In this document: in pieces, positions 32,413-32,435 of the stretch | How positions within the stretch are numbered: the stretch's first letter is position 1 | How the letters are laid out: each line of letters starts with the position of its first letter | Source of the DNA: Micromonospora echinofusca | Lineage (GTDB): Bacteria; Actinomycetota; Actinomycetes; Mycobacteriales; Micromonosporaceae | Length of the DNA stretch: 32,435 nucleotides | Direction: 5' to 3' | Assembly: GCF_017614955.1 (NCBI RefSeq) | Contig: NZ_WVUH01000032.1 | Span: forward strand, 1-32,435 | Notes under the pieces: model-generated | Database searches by the model: none | Told to the model about the DNA's origin: nothing | Seen by the model: the letters and a program-made list of their open reading frames with translations, nothing else | Program-made: the position numbers and the translations under genes

Positions 32413-32435
32413 ACGAGGAGCACGCCCTCACCACC
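32409..32435 (+). CDS. Start of a gene running off the window
   Basis: ATG at 32409 is preceded by AGGAGG (about 8-base spacing), and the reading MNEEHALTT is open to the edge. Only nine codons are visible, so no family can be named. Confidence 0.5.

Overview
The window is high-GC DNA with strongly G/C-ending codons, frequent GTG starts and gene families typical of filamentous actinobacteria: an Scr1-type XRE regulator with DUF397, a SARP regulator, an NB-ARC/TPR STAND protein, a DivIVA-domain protein, SpoIIM, and a MoxR/DUF58 operon. The gene content and an AGGAAGGGGCCC-type palindrome at 1041-1092 suggest Micromonosporaceae (Micromonospora-like). That placement is inference. I saw no tRNA, rRNA, CRISPR array, insertion sequence or prophage module.

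Layout. 1-1036: the 5' part of a HemK/PrmC-like methyltransferase gene leaves the window on the minus strand, divergent from a PemK/MazF-fold gene. 1156-2882: a CooC/MinD-like ATPase and a small conserved protein on the minus strand. Each is preceded by a dyad matching 12 of 15 positions of the actinobacterial Zur box as I remember it, and they are separated by a 25-26 bp repeat tract. 2991-4705: a good sigma70-type promoter, a possible leader micro-ORF, another degenerate repeat tract, then an RtcB RNA ligase. 5118-5748: a secreted lysozyme-fold muralytic gene broken by a +1 frameshift. 5818-6621: a GAF protein with a four-cysteine tail.

6712-13985: a membrane-associated module. An RDD protein is divergent from SpoIIM, and SpoIIM is convergent with a tightly packed minus-strand operon running membrane protein, DUF4129, DUF4350, MoxR ATPase, DUF58. 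Three junctions in that operon are 4-base GTGA overlaps and the fourth is a 4-base gap, so translation is probably coupled. This is a recurrent actinobacterial assembly around a MoxR AAA+ ATPase.

14162-19666: a PD-(D/E)XK-like nuclease-fold protein, an SRPBCC protein that may be leaderless, a DUF397/Scr1 pair, a small DivIVA-domain protein, and a large STAND regulator. 19825-25624: two secreted proteins, convergent across a perfect 15-bp-stem terminator. One is a beta-propeller-like protein with a Trp/Pro-rich tail. The other is a 1478-residue protein with a DUF5005-like N-terminal domain, ten FN3 domains and a C-terminal HExxH domain. A SARP regulator is divergent from the latter, and two direct repeats spaced 11 bp lie in the shared promoter region. 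26985-29368: a class C beta-lactamase-like serine hydrolase and a cytochrome P450 in one operon. 29437-31959: two paralogous secreted S8 proteases, the downstream copy having lost the oxyanion-hole Asn. 32158-end: a doubtful small ORF overlapping the start of a gene that runs off the window.

The most testable new ideas are the Zur-like control of the CooC-like pair, the SARP control of the secreted FN3/HExxH protein with its repeated Cys-Cys pairs, and the altered S8 paralog.
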